In this document: in pieces, positions 1 through 8,666 of the stretch
Numbering within the stretch: position 1 is the stretch's first letter
How the letters are laid out: each line of letters begins with the position of its first letter
Origin: Mikrocytos mackini
Lineage: Eukaryota > Endomyxa > Ascetosporea > Mikrocytida > Mikrocytiidae
Assembly (NCBI GenBank): GCA_030180075.1
Contig: JASNJN010000113.1
Location: forward strand, 1-23,686
Length of the DNA: 23,686 bases
Direction of reading: 5' to 3'
Translations under genes and position numbers: made by a program
The notes under the pieces: generated by a model
Database searches by the model: none
Told to the model about the DNA's origin: nothing
What the model saw: the letters and a program-made list of their open reading frames with translations, nothing else

Positions 1-27
1 TGGAAGATACGCCAAACAAAAGATTAA

Positions 28-1908
28 CTTAATAACAACAATATTGCATACGAGCAGAATGCATTTGAAGAAGAAAGTGTTCTTAATATAATTAATAACC
101 AAAAACAACTTGAATTGGAAAATTATGTAGATTCAAATGAGGAGCTTTTTAAAAAATTATTAAAAAGATCTCAAAATAATAATATAACATTAGACCCTAT
201 CAACAACGAAAAATTAAAAATTTACTATAAAAATACAACTTCTATATTAAATGGTATTCTCAACAAGCCTAAACGTTTATTCTCCAACAATTATATCAAT
301 ATTGAAAATTTGTCACTTACCAAGTCACAAAAAGATGTTTTTGACTATTTCTTAAAAATAATAAATAATGAAATCGATGAACAAGTTCTTATGTTTATTG
401 TTGGTTCAGCAGGAACTGGGAAAACATATTTGATAAAGATTTTAAAATCTCTCCTCAATCAAAAGTTGTTAATTTATGCTACAACAAGAAAAGCGGCAGT
501 AAATGAGTTGTTTTGTATCAAAATGAGTCCTTAAAATTTTTTGGGTGCTTTTTCAAATTAGAATTTACCATGAGTATTTTGCTTATTTTATTTCCGGTTT
601 TTTACAGAATTTAATTTATTGTGTCATTGGTATGGAATGTTGGAGTTTTAACGTCCAAGATTGAATTTATGAAAATAACTATGCCCTATAAAACTTGTAA
701 AAAATTTTGAGAGGACTCATTTTGATACAAAACAACTCAAATATAGGAGAATATGTACAAACTTTACATAAATCTTTTAAGATTCCTATTACCAAAAAAC
801 AAGAATGCCCATTATCTGATAAAATTTTAATAGAATTACAACAAGAATACAAAGAAGTAAACTTCTTACTTATAGATGAAATATCTTTGATGAGTCAATT
901 TGAATTGTATTGGTTAGATATAAGATTGAAAGAAATAAAAATTAGTGATGAAAGTTTTGGAGGCATTTCTGTTATTTTGGTTAGAGATATTTTTCAATTA
1001 TCACCTGTTAAAGGAATTCCTTTATATTCCAATAAATCTAAAAGAATAGAAGATATTATTGGATACAATTTATATCTAAATTTTAATAAAACATTTGTTC
1101 AAATAAAATAATGAGACAACAAAATGATAATTCTCTAGAATTTGTAGAACTTCTTGAAAGGTTGCGAATAGGAAATCCGGCAGATTCAGATTGGACATAC
1201 CTCAGTACAAATTTCATAAAGAACGAAGACAATAATGATACATGTGTTTTAAAATTGTATGCCACCAATAATGAAGCCATCGCATACCATTTTAGAAAAC
1301 TCACGGATTCTAACGAGAAAATATATATATCTGTTGCAAGAGATTCTCATTCAGATTTAAAAAATATGAAAAATGAATTGGTTGGAAATTTGAGTTATCA
1401 TTTGTTTTTATTACTGGATTCTCCCGTTTATTTGATAGCCAATTATTGTGTAAGTTTAGGACTGGCAAACGGATCTATAGGAATATTGAAAGACGTGATA
1501 TTTTGTGAAGAAGACGGGCAGTATGTTCCAGATATTTTGATGGTAAAATTTGAACATGTTGGAAATGATTCTATTCATATAAAAGACAATATTGTGCCAA
1601 TAAAGAAGATATCTATATTCTATGAAAAGAATTATAAAAAGTCAAGAACACAATTTCCCATCAAAAATGCGTTTGCCTTAACTATACATAAAAGTCAGGG
1701 TATGACAATGGGGAATATTATTGTAGATATAGGAAAATCCGAATTTTGCCCAGGATTAACTTACGTTGGTTTAAGTAGAATAAAGAATTTAGAAAATTTA
1801 AAAATTTCTCCATTTACACGCGAGAGATATATGAAAATTAAGAAAAATAAGCAAAATATTGAAAGGATAGAGGAATTAAAGAGATTGATAGAAATGTCGT
1901 ATAAATAA
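28..1908 (+). pseudogene. Broken Helitron-type PIF1 helicase (3' part of a Helitron polyprotein)
   Basis: The three pieces together encode the superfamily-1 helicase part of a Helitron rolling-circle transposase. Piece 1 (open from 28 to 504) carries Walker A, GSAGTGKT, at 403-426, then ATTRKAAVN. Piece 2 (743-1108) carries the LLIDEISLMS Walker B region and a degenerate DIFQLSPV segment. Piece 3 (1111-1908) starts MRQQ and ends with the PIF1 motifs ALTIHKSQGMT and GLTYVGLSR. Two lesions break it. One is a 234-bp MITE between pieces 1 and 2. The other is a one-base frameshift in the A/T-rich run near 1103-1111, where helicases normally read straight into the MRQ motif. The TAA at 25-27 and the window edge hide the upstream Rep part. 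It is a mobile-element relic, not the cellular PIF1 gene: it lacks the cellular N-terminus and sits among transposon debris. The helicase family is clear; the Helitron assignment is inferred from the motif wording. Confidence 0.85.
505..738. mobile_element. 234-bp MITE with perfect 27-bp TIRs inserted in the helicase
   Basis: The ends are perfect inverted repeats of 27 bp: left 505-531 begins GAGTTGTTTTGTATC, and right 712-738 is its reverse complement. Directly repeated aaat lies on both sides (501-504 and 739-742), a 4-bp target-site duplication. Removing the element and one aaat copy rejoins the helicase in frame as ...AAVN-IGEY..., the expected helicase sequence, which independently fixes the borders. 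The interior is AT-rich and has no ORF, so this is a non-autonomous element. Four-base duplications are known for Sola and Chapaev-type transposons among others; the family is not determined. Confidence 0.9.
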
Positions 1909-2686
1909 GTAAAATAGTTAATAATATCTTTAAAATTTTGTTTGTTGTATTTTTATTTTTAAAAACATTTTTTTAATATATTAACTATTTGATTTATATC
2001 CCCCTTAGGGTGGACTACGCCCAAATTTTTAATTTGACATTTTCTTCAAATGAGTTCATCATATGATTATGAGTTAAANTNAACTAGGTGTAATCACGAT
2101 TAATAAGTGCGAAGCGTAGGCACACCTAAAATAATAAATATTTTTAATTTTGTTTACTAATAAATTATTTTGATGTAATTTCACTATTTAAAATAATATA
2201 TTGTGAATATTTAACAAAAAGTACAACCTATTTTTAAATAAAAATATGCTTTTTATAGTTATACATATAAATAAATTTAATAATTAAAATCAACCCCCGA
2301 GACTTTCTTTCATTAATACGTAAGTGGAACATTAGCTCTTCGCTCGATAAACATAAGGCATGTATTTAATAAAATTTGATTGGATTCCCTTTATATCACC
2401 GTTGATTCCTATGTTATTGCATTTTATATAATCTTTTTCCAACCCGGGCCTTTAAAGGGGAAAATGGAATGATAGAATACTCCATTATCTGAACAAACCT
2501 TTTTGATCACTTTCTTTTTCTATATATTACGCGCAAACACCTAATTATTATTTTGTAAAGTTGAAAACTAATACATCGTTTAGAACTGAGAATATTAAAC
2601 GATATGTTTATTTCTTTCGTAATATCATGTTTGAATCTCTTTGGTCATGATTTAGACTAATTTCATATGGATACCATCAACATTTC
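1909..2686. other. Intergenic AT-rich stretch, no gene seen
   Basis: No credible coding sequence was found. It covers the 3' flank of the helicase relic, ambiguous bases at 2079 and 2081, the left 46-bp inverted repeat (2082-2127) and then featureless AT-rich sequence up to the target duplication of the hAT-like MITE. A weak GGGTGGACTACGCCC hairpin near 2009-2023 is too far from any CTRR-type end to be a convincing Helitron 3' terminus. Confidence 0.6.
2082..2127 (+). repeat. 46-bp inverted repeat, left copy
   Basis: This pairs with 3960-4005 in inverted orientation with 44 of 46 identical positions. Both copies contain a unit that begins AGGTGT and ends ACACCT, so each is itself a short palindromic module. 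The pair bounds a ~1.9-kb non-coding block, probably the termini of a non-autonomous transposon. Undetermined bases just outside (2079, 2081) prevent a check for a target duplication on this side. Confidence 0.8.
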
Positions 2687-2694
2687 CCTGGCCC

Positions 2695-3088
2695 CAGGGT
2701 GGGGTTTAAGACCGTCCATAACCTTTTGTACAGGACAGGTGGTTTAATCCAGGTTTAAACCTGGTTTAATCCTGTCCAAAACCCTTTTTTCAGGTTACCA
2801 TATTTCGTAATTTTATGATCGACGTTTAATTTATTAAGAATCTAATATAAAAATTTTTGAGCTTATTGTTTTTTTGGCGACAAAAAATTAAGCGTTCAGA
2901 CAAAATATTATGATCATTTGGTGACGTTTTTGGAAAAGGTCATTTCACGTTTCAATTTCAGGCCCCTCAAGCCCCTACCAAATAGGAGGTTTAAGACGTC
3001 TTTTACGTCCAAAACCTTTTGGACAGGACGGCAAAAACCGGTTTAAACCATGTGGTTTAAACCTCGTGGTTTAAACCTCCCAACCCTG
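2695..3088. mobile_element. hAT-like MITE with 8-bp target-site duplication
   Basis: The left end reads CAGGGTGGGGTTTAA and the right end, reverse-complemented, reads CAGGGTTGGGAGGTTTAA; CAGGG termini are typical of hAT transposons. CCTGGCCC is repeated directly at both sides (2687-2694 and 3089-3096), an 8-bp duplication also diagnostic of hAT. The 394-bp interior has no transposase. It is rich in palindromes built on GGTTTAAACC and GGACAGG, including CCAGGTTTAAACCTGG at 2749-2764 and GTCCAAAACCTTTTGGAC at 3007-3024, which could be subterminal transposase-binding sites. Confidence 0.85.
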
Positions 3089-3096
3089 CCTGGCCC

Positions 3097-3959
3097 CACA
3101 ATAAGTTATAGGTATATCTAGAGAATAACAGTGTAACCGTGCTTCTTTGGATCCTATTACATTCTTTGTAGTTTAAATACTGTCTGAAGTTTGTCGTTAG
3201 TCGGGTTGATATGGATTGTATGACTAGAGGAGGAAATATAAGTTTTAGTATATTGGAGAAGTTTTTATTAATATTTGAAACATCGCTTATAATTTAAGAA
3301 ACTTATTTATTAATTGTTTTGTTTATTTTGAATATAGCCAAATGAATTGGTCAAAAATCGACTTTTAATTTTTTGAAAAGTTAAANNTGTAAAAACTGGG
3401 GAACGATCCAGGGGCGTCTTAACTTCATAATGGGTCTTATTTTGTTTATTTTGTTCTAATATGTCCCCTATACTATTTATTGAATATGGAAGTCCCTACA
3501 AAAAAAATTAATTCCCTTATCTAATAGCGAAATATATAAACCCAAATTATGATCAAATTTTAAAGACGTTTTTTTGTTTAATTTGAATTGTAAATAACGT
3601 TCTAGAGCAAAACTAACATGTTTGACTTCTTTTGCAAGCGATCTGATGGTTTTTCGGAAAATACTACCAAAATTGGGTAAAATTTTTTTTGAAAAGTTAA
3701 ATTTTGCAGCGAAAATGTACGATTTTGTTGTCATGGGCGAAATGAATAACAAAAACAACTCAAATCTATGTAAAACCTTGAATAAAACCATTATTGATTC
3801 ATAAATTGTATTAAAAATGTCTTTAAAATTCTATCATTATTTGCCTAAATACTACCCGCTATCTAATAAGTGATCCGCTTCGCTTCGCACGATAAAGTCA
3901 ATTTTTTCGGTTTTTAAGCTCAATTTTCAAACGCCCTACTTATAATAGTCGCTCGTAAC
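3097..3959. other. Non-coding remainder of the inverted-repeat block
   Basis: Only short, low-complexity reading frames occur here, including an overlapping sense/antisense pair at 3477-3804 with no recognisable motif. Ambiguous bases lie at 3386-3387. The string ttttttgaaaagttaaa occurs twice (near 3370 and near 3688), hinting at an old internal repeat. No RNA gene was recognised. Confidence 0.6.
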
Positions 3960-4005
3960 AGGTGTGCCTATGCTTCGAACTTATTAATCGTGATTACACC
4001 TAGTT
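3960..4005 (-). repeat. 46-bp inverted repeat, right copy
   Basis: Reverse complement of 2082-2127 with two mismatches. It ends 46 bases before the start codon of the small ORF at 4052, so it marks the border between repeat-rich DNA and the gene island. Confidence 0.8.
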
Positions 4006-4051
4006 CACTGAAATATATCGAAACTAAAATTTTGAAAACTTAAATTATCAA

Positions 4052-4240
4052 ATGCCCAAGGACCATAAGCTCAAGATATTCGCAAAAGAACACTTAGTTG
4101 CACAGGACCAGAGTTCATATGAAGTTACATTAAATATAGAAAAGGTGCAAAAATATATCAAATCAAAAGTTCAAAAAAATGGTGAAGGAATACTAGAACC
4201 CAAACCCCATCATTCTCATCGAGAACACCCTAAAAAATAA
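4052..4240 (+). CDS. Small hypothetical protein (62 aa)
   Basis: A 62-residue ORF with an ATG start, lysine-rich throughout, ending in a histidine/proline/lysine tail (PHHSHREHPKK). No family is recognised, and there is no signal peptide or membrane segment. An AAATTTT-containing stretch followed by aaattatca lies within ~25 bases upstream of the ATG, as for the other genes here. That mildly supports a real gene. Against it are its small size and its position right at the edge of repeat DNA. It runs towards the 3' end of the TFIIE gene with a 121-bp gap, so the two are convergent. Confidence 0.35.
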   Translation: MPKDHKLKIFAKEHLVAQDQSSYEVTLNIEKVQKYIKSKVQKNGEGILEPKPHHSHREHPKK

Positions 4241-4361
4241 TTGTTTAAAATGTTAATTAAATTACATGTGTAAACTATAGAACGCCAATCTCTTATCTTA
4301 GAAAATAGTCGCTTTAAAGCCAAAATAGAAACGTGGAGTATTTAAGAGTCCAAGTTTTGTT

Positions 4362-5375
4362 TTATTCTTTTTCATTGTGATGCTTCAAAAGAGTGCAATA
4401 TTCTTCATACTCTTTGTCGTTCATTTTATCAATTTCGGCATTTTTAATTAAATCAATTTCAATTTCTTTGCCTATTTCTTCAATGTAAAACCTTCTGTTA
4501 TCATTTCTCTTTAATGTCTCGATTTTTGCTTTTTTAGTTTCTCGGAATATAGACGTTAAGTCTTTATTATATGGCCTTAGGTTTGAAGGGTCGTTAGAAA
4601 TTGTGTAGAAATCGTCGTTATGCATATGTTTACCGTAATTTTCAATTTTTTTAATTTCAAATTCGTATTTGGCCTTATTTAGTTTGTTTTTCAGCTCATA
4701 TAAATCTTGAAATTTTATTATTAGCTTGTGTAGTAAATCATATATTGTTTTGGTGTCTTCTTTAAAAGTATTTAAATTACTTTGTTTTTCTGTTTCTTCA
4801 CAGTTTGTTCCGCACGAGTACTTTTCGGACCCTTGTTTTAGAATACAAGAACATAGCTTACATTTAAATGCACCATTTCCAGTATCAACATCACACAATA
4901 TATCTACAAGTCTTTTTGCCGAATTAAATTCCATACATTGGGGTGTAGTGCAAAAATATTCCATACCAGACGCCTTCGATTCAGTCGATGTGTATTTCTC
5001 GCATATTCTGTAAAAACGGTAGAATAAAAACAAAGCCGTTTTTTCAGCATTCAAACACCAGATGTAACTGTTTCTATATTCAGAGACTTTTAATACTTTG
5101 TTCGTCTGAAAAATTATACTGTTGTTAGACAGAGCCAATTTGTATGTATTGAACAAGGCCGCGGGTATGTCTAGTTCTTTCCTAAGTGTCTTCTCGTCAA
5201 ATTTGTCTCCCGTATCGCTTCCTTTAATATGTTCGTAAATAACTAACATGTAGTCGTCATAAAACGTCGCTAGGTAATGTTTGATCACAAGATCGATATT
5301 GTCTGAGATAAACTTTTCACTGTTCTCTATAGCTCGTTCGAATGATTTAATTTCTTCATTCAAAGCTTCTGTCAT
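4362..5375 (-). CDS. TFA1: Transcription initiation factor TFIIE, alpha subunit (Tfa1-like)
   Basis: TFIIE-alpha joins the RNA polymerase II pre-initiation complex and recruits and regulates TFIIH in the nucleus. Residues ~25-110 have the extended winged-helix character (VIYEHIKG, LRKELDIPAALF, YIWCLN). A four-cysteine zinc ribbon follows: C142 and C147, then C172 and C175, separated by a DTGNGAFKC segment very like the TFIIE consensus. The first cysteine pair is spaced by four residues instead of the usual two, a lineage oddity. The C-terminal third is charged and helical with an acidic end, shorter than in animals and yeast (337 aa against about 440-480). It is divergent from RPN5 with only 46 bp between start codons, so they share a promoter. 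AAATTT lies 9 bases upstream of this ATG. Family call is firm on the zinc ribbon; the rest is diverged. Confidence 0.8.
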   Translation of the reverse strand: MTEALNEEIKSFERAIENSEKFISDNIDLVIKHYLATFYDDYMLVIYEHIKGSDTGDKFDEKTLRKELDIPAALFNTYKLALSNNSIIFQTNKVLKVSEYRNSYIWCLNAEKTALFLFYRFYRICEKYTSTESKASGMEYFCTTPQCMEFNSAKRLVDILCDVDTGNGAFKCKLCSCILKQGSEKYSCGTNCEETEKQSNLNTFKEDTKTIYDLLHKLIIKFQDLYELKNKLNKAKYEFEIKKIENYGKHMHNDDFYTISNDPSNLRPYNKDLTSIFRETKKAKIETLKRNDNRRFYIEEIGKEIEIDLIKNAEIDKMNDKEYEEYCTLLKHHNEKE

Positions 5376-5421
5376 TCAAGAAAGAAATTTTGAACTTTTT
5401 TGAAATTTAACTGAAAGAAAA
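5376..5421. promoter_or_regulatory. 46-bp shared divergent promoter (TFA1 / RPN5)
   Basis: This is the entire space between two opposite start codons. It holds two AAATTT motifs: 5385-5390, nine bases before the TFIIE ATG on the minus strand, and 5403-5408, 13 bases before the RPN5 ATG on the plus strand. AAATTT-like start-proximal signals are known from microsporidian genes; using them here is inference from position. Confidence 0.6.
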
Positions 5422-6969
5422 ATGACAAGCTCACACCAAACAACGGAGGAACTTTTAATCAAGGAACGCGAAGCTCGACATAACCTGGAAGTATCCAAAC
5501 ACACAGAAGTAATCAGACAAATTCTTTCCCTCAATAAAGACAACGACAAATTTTTAGTATTCGCAATAAACCTTTGCAAGCGACACAATGCATTTCCCGC
5601 TTCTATAACATTAGTTCTAGACACATTATTTGCAGCATTTGAAAGTGACCCGTCTGGAAGAATATGCCACTTAGAAGCCGTCATTTCTATCACGGAAGGG
5701 AAGCTCATATTTGAACAACAATACAACAGATGCCTAACCCTTCTTTTCCACTTCCATTTAAATCTCTACAATTCAAACAAAAAAGTGTCGAACCTACAAG
5801 AAGCTATACGTAATCTCGAAAGAATAAAGTTGGACAACTTCACAGACCAAAACTACACCTTCCAACTTACAACAATACTAAACAACTTTAAGGCGCTAAT
5901 CATACTTGCTCTATCTTCTATAAACAAAAAGATGCCGGTAGACAATTCGGTTATCCACAAATTGGCGCTTATTAATAGGAAGACGAGACTTTTAAACATA
6001 AGAACAGCTCAAACCGAACCAGAAACGATAGTTGACATTAAGAAATGCTATTTCTACTTTTCTGCCATTCATATTCTCAACAACCACATTTTAAAAAATA
6101 ACAACAAACAGGGAATGGATCGTGAAAACTGCAATATAGAATTTGACAAGTTTGCAAATCTAAATTTAAATGAACTTGATTTGAATAGAGACATTAACAT
6201 TAAACATCATAACAATGGCGAAGAAGAACACTTTGAGGCTGAAGATGAAGAAAGAATTGGATTTGTTGCATTGGCCGAGAATATATTGGAATTACATGAG
6301 AAAACAAATGACCAAACTCTGTTCTTCCTCGCAGTTTGTTTCTCATTGGCAGGGAATAGTACTAAACGTAAAGATTCGTTTATAGCCCGTCTAAGAACAA
6401 CGTATCGTAACTGTCTGGCGAATTTTGTTATAACCAGCGAACAAGGGGTCAACGAGAACTTGGACAGCTTACTAGGGAATTTAAACGATAGAGACTTGGT
6501 TTATTTTGATAACTCAAATCTAAAGGAGTTGTTTTCTACATCAGCAAATTCTCGCTTAAAAGAAGCCGAAGGATCTAATAGTTTAATATTAGGAGAAACC
6601 AATAAGGAAAGTCTATCAGCAATATTAAGCCAATTGTATGACTTGGCAAAGAAAGAACTTAGAAAAGTTGTGGCCGAATATAACATCCATATTCTTAAAA
6701 GGAATGTTGATAAAATAAGCATATCAAGTTTTGCATGTATTTGCTGTTTGAATGATGTAAAAGAAGCTGAAGAACTAATAAAGAGATTGATAAAGACAAG
6801 GAAATTAAGCGGAAGCATAAATAGTATCACTCAGTTTGTCTATTTTGAAAAAACGGGAGACAGGGGAAATGAAAGCAGAATGGAAACCGTTAATGATATG
6901 ATAGACAATGTTGAACAGGTTTCGAGTTTAATCGAAAAGGAGTACTTTAAGATCAGAGTAGGATTGTGA
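5422..6969 (+). CDS. RPN5: 26S proteasome lid subunit Rpn5 (PSMD12-like, PCI domain)
   Basis: Rpn5 is a scaffold subunit of the 19S lid of the 26S proteasome. The strongest evidence is the segment around residues 84-140: HLEAVISITEGKLIFEQQ, then LTLLFHFHLNL and LQEAIRNLERIKLDNF. It matches the characteristic Rpn5 TEGKI...A..L...E region in which paired helices are followed by the ...ELQVET motif. The last ~120 residues (VAEYNIHILKRN, ISISSFACICCL, AEELIKRLIKTRKLSGSI, then a long terminal helix ending VSSLIEKEYF) fit a PCI winged helix plus C-terminal bundle helix. At 515 aa it is longer than yeast Rpn5 (445). The extra length includes an acidic linker near residues 263-277. CSN4 and eIF3 PCI paralogues are the alternatives, but the TEGK motif favours Rpn5. 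Its 3' end converges on the transporter gene with 43 bp between. Confidence 0.75.
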   Translation: MTSSHQTTEELLIKEREARHNLEVSKHTEVIRQILSLNKDNDKFLVFAINLCKRHNAFPASITLVLDTLFAAFESDPSGRICHLEAVISITEGKLIFEQQYNRCLTLLFHFHLNLYNSNKKVSNLQEAIRNLERIKLDNFTDQNYTFQLTTILNNFKALIILALSSINKKMPVDNSVIHKLALINRKTRLLNIRTAQTEPETIVDIKKCYFYFSAIHILNNHILKNNNKQGMDRENCNIEFDKFANLNLNELDLNRDINIKHHNNGEEEHFEAEDEERIGFVALAENILELHEKTNDQTLFFLAVCFSLAGNSTKRKDSFIARLRTTYRNCLANFVITSEQGVNENLDSLLGNLNDRDLVYFDNSNLKELFSTSANSRLKEAEGSNSLILGETNKESLSAILSQLYDLAKKELRKVVAEYNIHILKRNVDKISISSFACICCLNDVKEAEELIKRLIKTRKLSGSINSITQFVYFEKTGDRGNESRMETVNDMIDNVEQVSSLIEKEYFKIRVGL

Positions 6970-7012
6970 TTGTTAATTAGTAAGTTATTTAAATGCAACC
7001 TAATTTGATCTG

Positions 7013-8470
7013 CTATTTTACATTAAAATTCTTTGTGTTTTCTTTCATTTTAGCTTTTTTCTTTGTTATTTTCAAAGCTAATAATGCAGTTGCCAGTCCG
7101 AAACATAACAATATGAAAATTATAAACGACATTAAAACTTCCTTACTGTTATTAACCATTAAATTTTCTGCTTTAAAAATCAGTTCGATTATAAAGTTAA
7201 GTAGAAGAAACATTATCGAGAAAAACAGGTTGAATACAGAGAATGCCACCCCCATATATTTCATTGGGTATATCTCTACAAACATGGGGTAGAATGTATT
7301 TGAAAGAAGAATGTGCGAGAACCCCAATACACTCAATGAAAATATAGTGTATATTCTGCTCTTAAAGTCGAATATTATCGGAAATGCCAGAAGCATCATC
7401 CCAACCATTCCCAATAGTCCTTGTGAGACCATATAAATCCAATTGTTCTTGTAAACTTTGTACAAATAATATATTATAGCGGGAGCTATGAACATGAATA
7501 TATTATCAACACTGTTTTCAATAGAAAATGTTTCTAGTTGAAGTCCATATATGAAATATCTGTTTCTTCTGTAGTTGATTGCCAAGTACAATAAAGTGAA
7601 CAATGTGCCGGAAATATACCATTCATATTCCTTCACTGTGATATAAAATGATGCCAATAAGGACGTCTTGAGCTCATGAATAATCTTGGTGTTCTTTTTA
7701 ACCGGGTTGTTTATTGTCGTGTTGTTTATTTCCTCCTCCTGGACATTGTTGTAACTATTAGATTTAGTTTTAGTCTTCTCTTTCTTTCTGCGTAACATAA
7801 TCAAATAAATTGCAGAACTTGCCATCATAGGTATCGTTGAGATATAGTAAAAGTACGGGTAGTACTGTTCCAAAACGTTTCTCTTGTTTGTGAGTGCTGC
7901 CTCTTTTTCAACGAGTTTGGGTATAAGGAATGAGGTCAGCATAATGTAGCTTTTTTGCATGGAATTAATCATGCTGAAGAACAAATTCAGATTTTTATTG
8001 GACTTCTTAACGCCTCCGTTTTTGTTGTTCGAACTGCTTGTTTTTACAAACAACAAGCTTAATATTATATTTATGAATATTCGCAATAAAGAGTTGAGAA
8101 ACCCAACCATAATAACGTACACATAGAAAAAGATAACGCTTTTATTCTTTATGGTGTAGAAGTAGGCTACTGTTTCGTTGGCGAAGGCGAGTACGTTTGC
8201 TACTAGTAGTAGCTTAGTCGGGTCAACGAAAGGACAAATGAATATTATCGGTATGCAGAAGATCAGGTTTAGAATGGTGTGCCATTTTTCTATTTTGATT
8301 ATGTCTGCTTCTTTGTTCATATTGAAATGATCAATGATTTCGTTAGTAGCCTCCTTTTTGAACCCCCAAAAAGGAAAGTTCAGTGGGAGTATCAGCCCCA
8401 GGAGCACCATGATTATGAACTTCTCCTTGTTACTGTCGAACTTTGTTGTTGGTTTCTTATCGGTCTGCAT
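7013..8470 (-). CDS. Major facilitator superfamily-like 12-TM transporter
   Basis: The 485-residue protein has about twelve hydrophobic spans in a 6+6 layout. Six lie in residues ~18-225. A hydrophilic, lysine- and asparagine-rich central loop (about 228-275) follows, then six more to ~470 and a basic cytoplasmic tail (ITKKKAKMKENTK). Between spans 10 and 11 the sequence FVEIYPMKYMGVAFSVFNLFF resembles the MFS loop signature ELFPTRYRGTAFG. The N-terminal half has no clear GxxxDxxGRR motif between spans 2 and 3 (FVDPTKLLL instead), so it is a diverged member. No signal peptide is needed. The substrate is unknown. Intracellular parasites use such carriers to import host metabolites, but that is only a general expectation. 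It is convergent with RPN5. Confidence 0.6.
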   Translation of the reverse strand: MQTDKKPTTKFDSNKEKFIIMVLLGLILPLNFPFWGFKKEATNEIIDHFNMNKEADIIKIEKWHTILNLIFCIPIIFICPFVDPTKLLLVANVLAFANETVAYFYTIKNKSVIFFYVYVIMVGFLNSLLRIFINIILSLLFVKTSSSNNKNGGVKKSNKNLNLFFSMINSMQKSYIMLTSFLIPKLVEKEAALTNKRNVLEQYYPYFYYISTIPMMASSAIYLIMLRRKKEKTKTKSNSYNNVQEEEINNTTINNPVKKNTKIIHELKTSLLASFYITVKEYEWYISGTLFTLLYLAINYRRNRYFIYGLQLETFSIENSVDNIFMFIAPAIIYYLYKVYKNNWIYMVSQGLLGMVGMMLLAFPIIFDFKSRIYTIFSLSVLGFSHILLSNTFYPMFVEIYPMKYMGVAFSVFNLFFSIMFLLLNFIIELIFKAENLMVNNSKEVLMSFIIFILLCFGLATALLALKITKKKAKMKENTKNFNVK

Positions 8471-8666
8471 TTAGATGGTGTCAGTATTTAGCTTTCCTTG
8501 GGATGAGAATGAGATGCTATTGTTGTAAGTCTCAAAATAAAGTTGAAAAAAAAGATAACGTCATTTTCAACACGTCCTGGACACCATATTACTGTATGAT
8601 AAAAGGAAATTATTGTATACGTATGATACGTTAACCACAGAAATTCAGAACATATTACCCGCGTTA

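Larger units (their letters stand above)
2082..4005. mobile_element. Probable non-autonomous element bounded by 46-bp inverted repeats
   Basis: The termini are the near-identical inverted repeats at 2082-2127 and 3960-4005. The 1924-bp interval has no convincing ORF and contains a nested hAT-like MITE at 2695-3088, so the outer block is older. No flanking direct duplication is visible (left flank contains N bases, right flank cactgaaa). Two independent copies of a small dispersed palindromic repeat landing in opposite orientation would look the same, so the transposon reading is an inference. Confidence 0.45.

Noticed and set aside
2009-2087. Helitron 3' end (hairpin plus CTAG)
   Set aside because: The weak hairpin at 2009-2023 lies some 60 bases from the CTAG at 2084, whereas Helitron hairpins lie about 10-12 bases from the end.
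3477-3804. Overlapping sense (60 aa) and antisense (104 aa) ORFs
   Set aside because: No motif, phenylalanine/lysine-rich low complexity, and located inside a coding-free repeat block.
8443-8634. 63-aa plus-strand ORF between the transporter and the cullin-like gene
   Set aside because: It begins inside the antisense transporter gene and has no recognisable domain; the region is better explained as a 5' flank or an exon/intron of the downstream gene.
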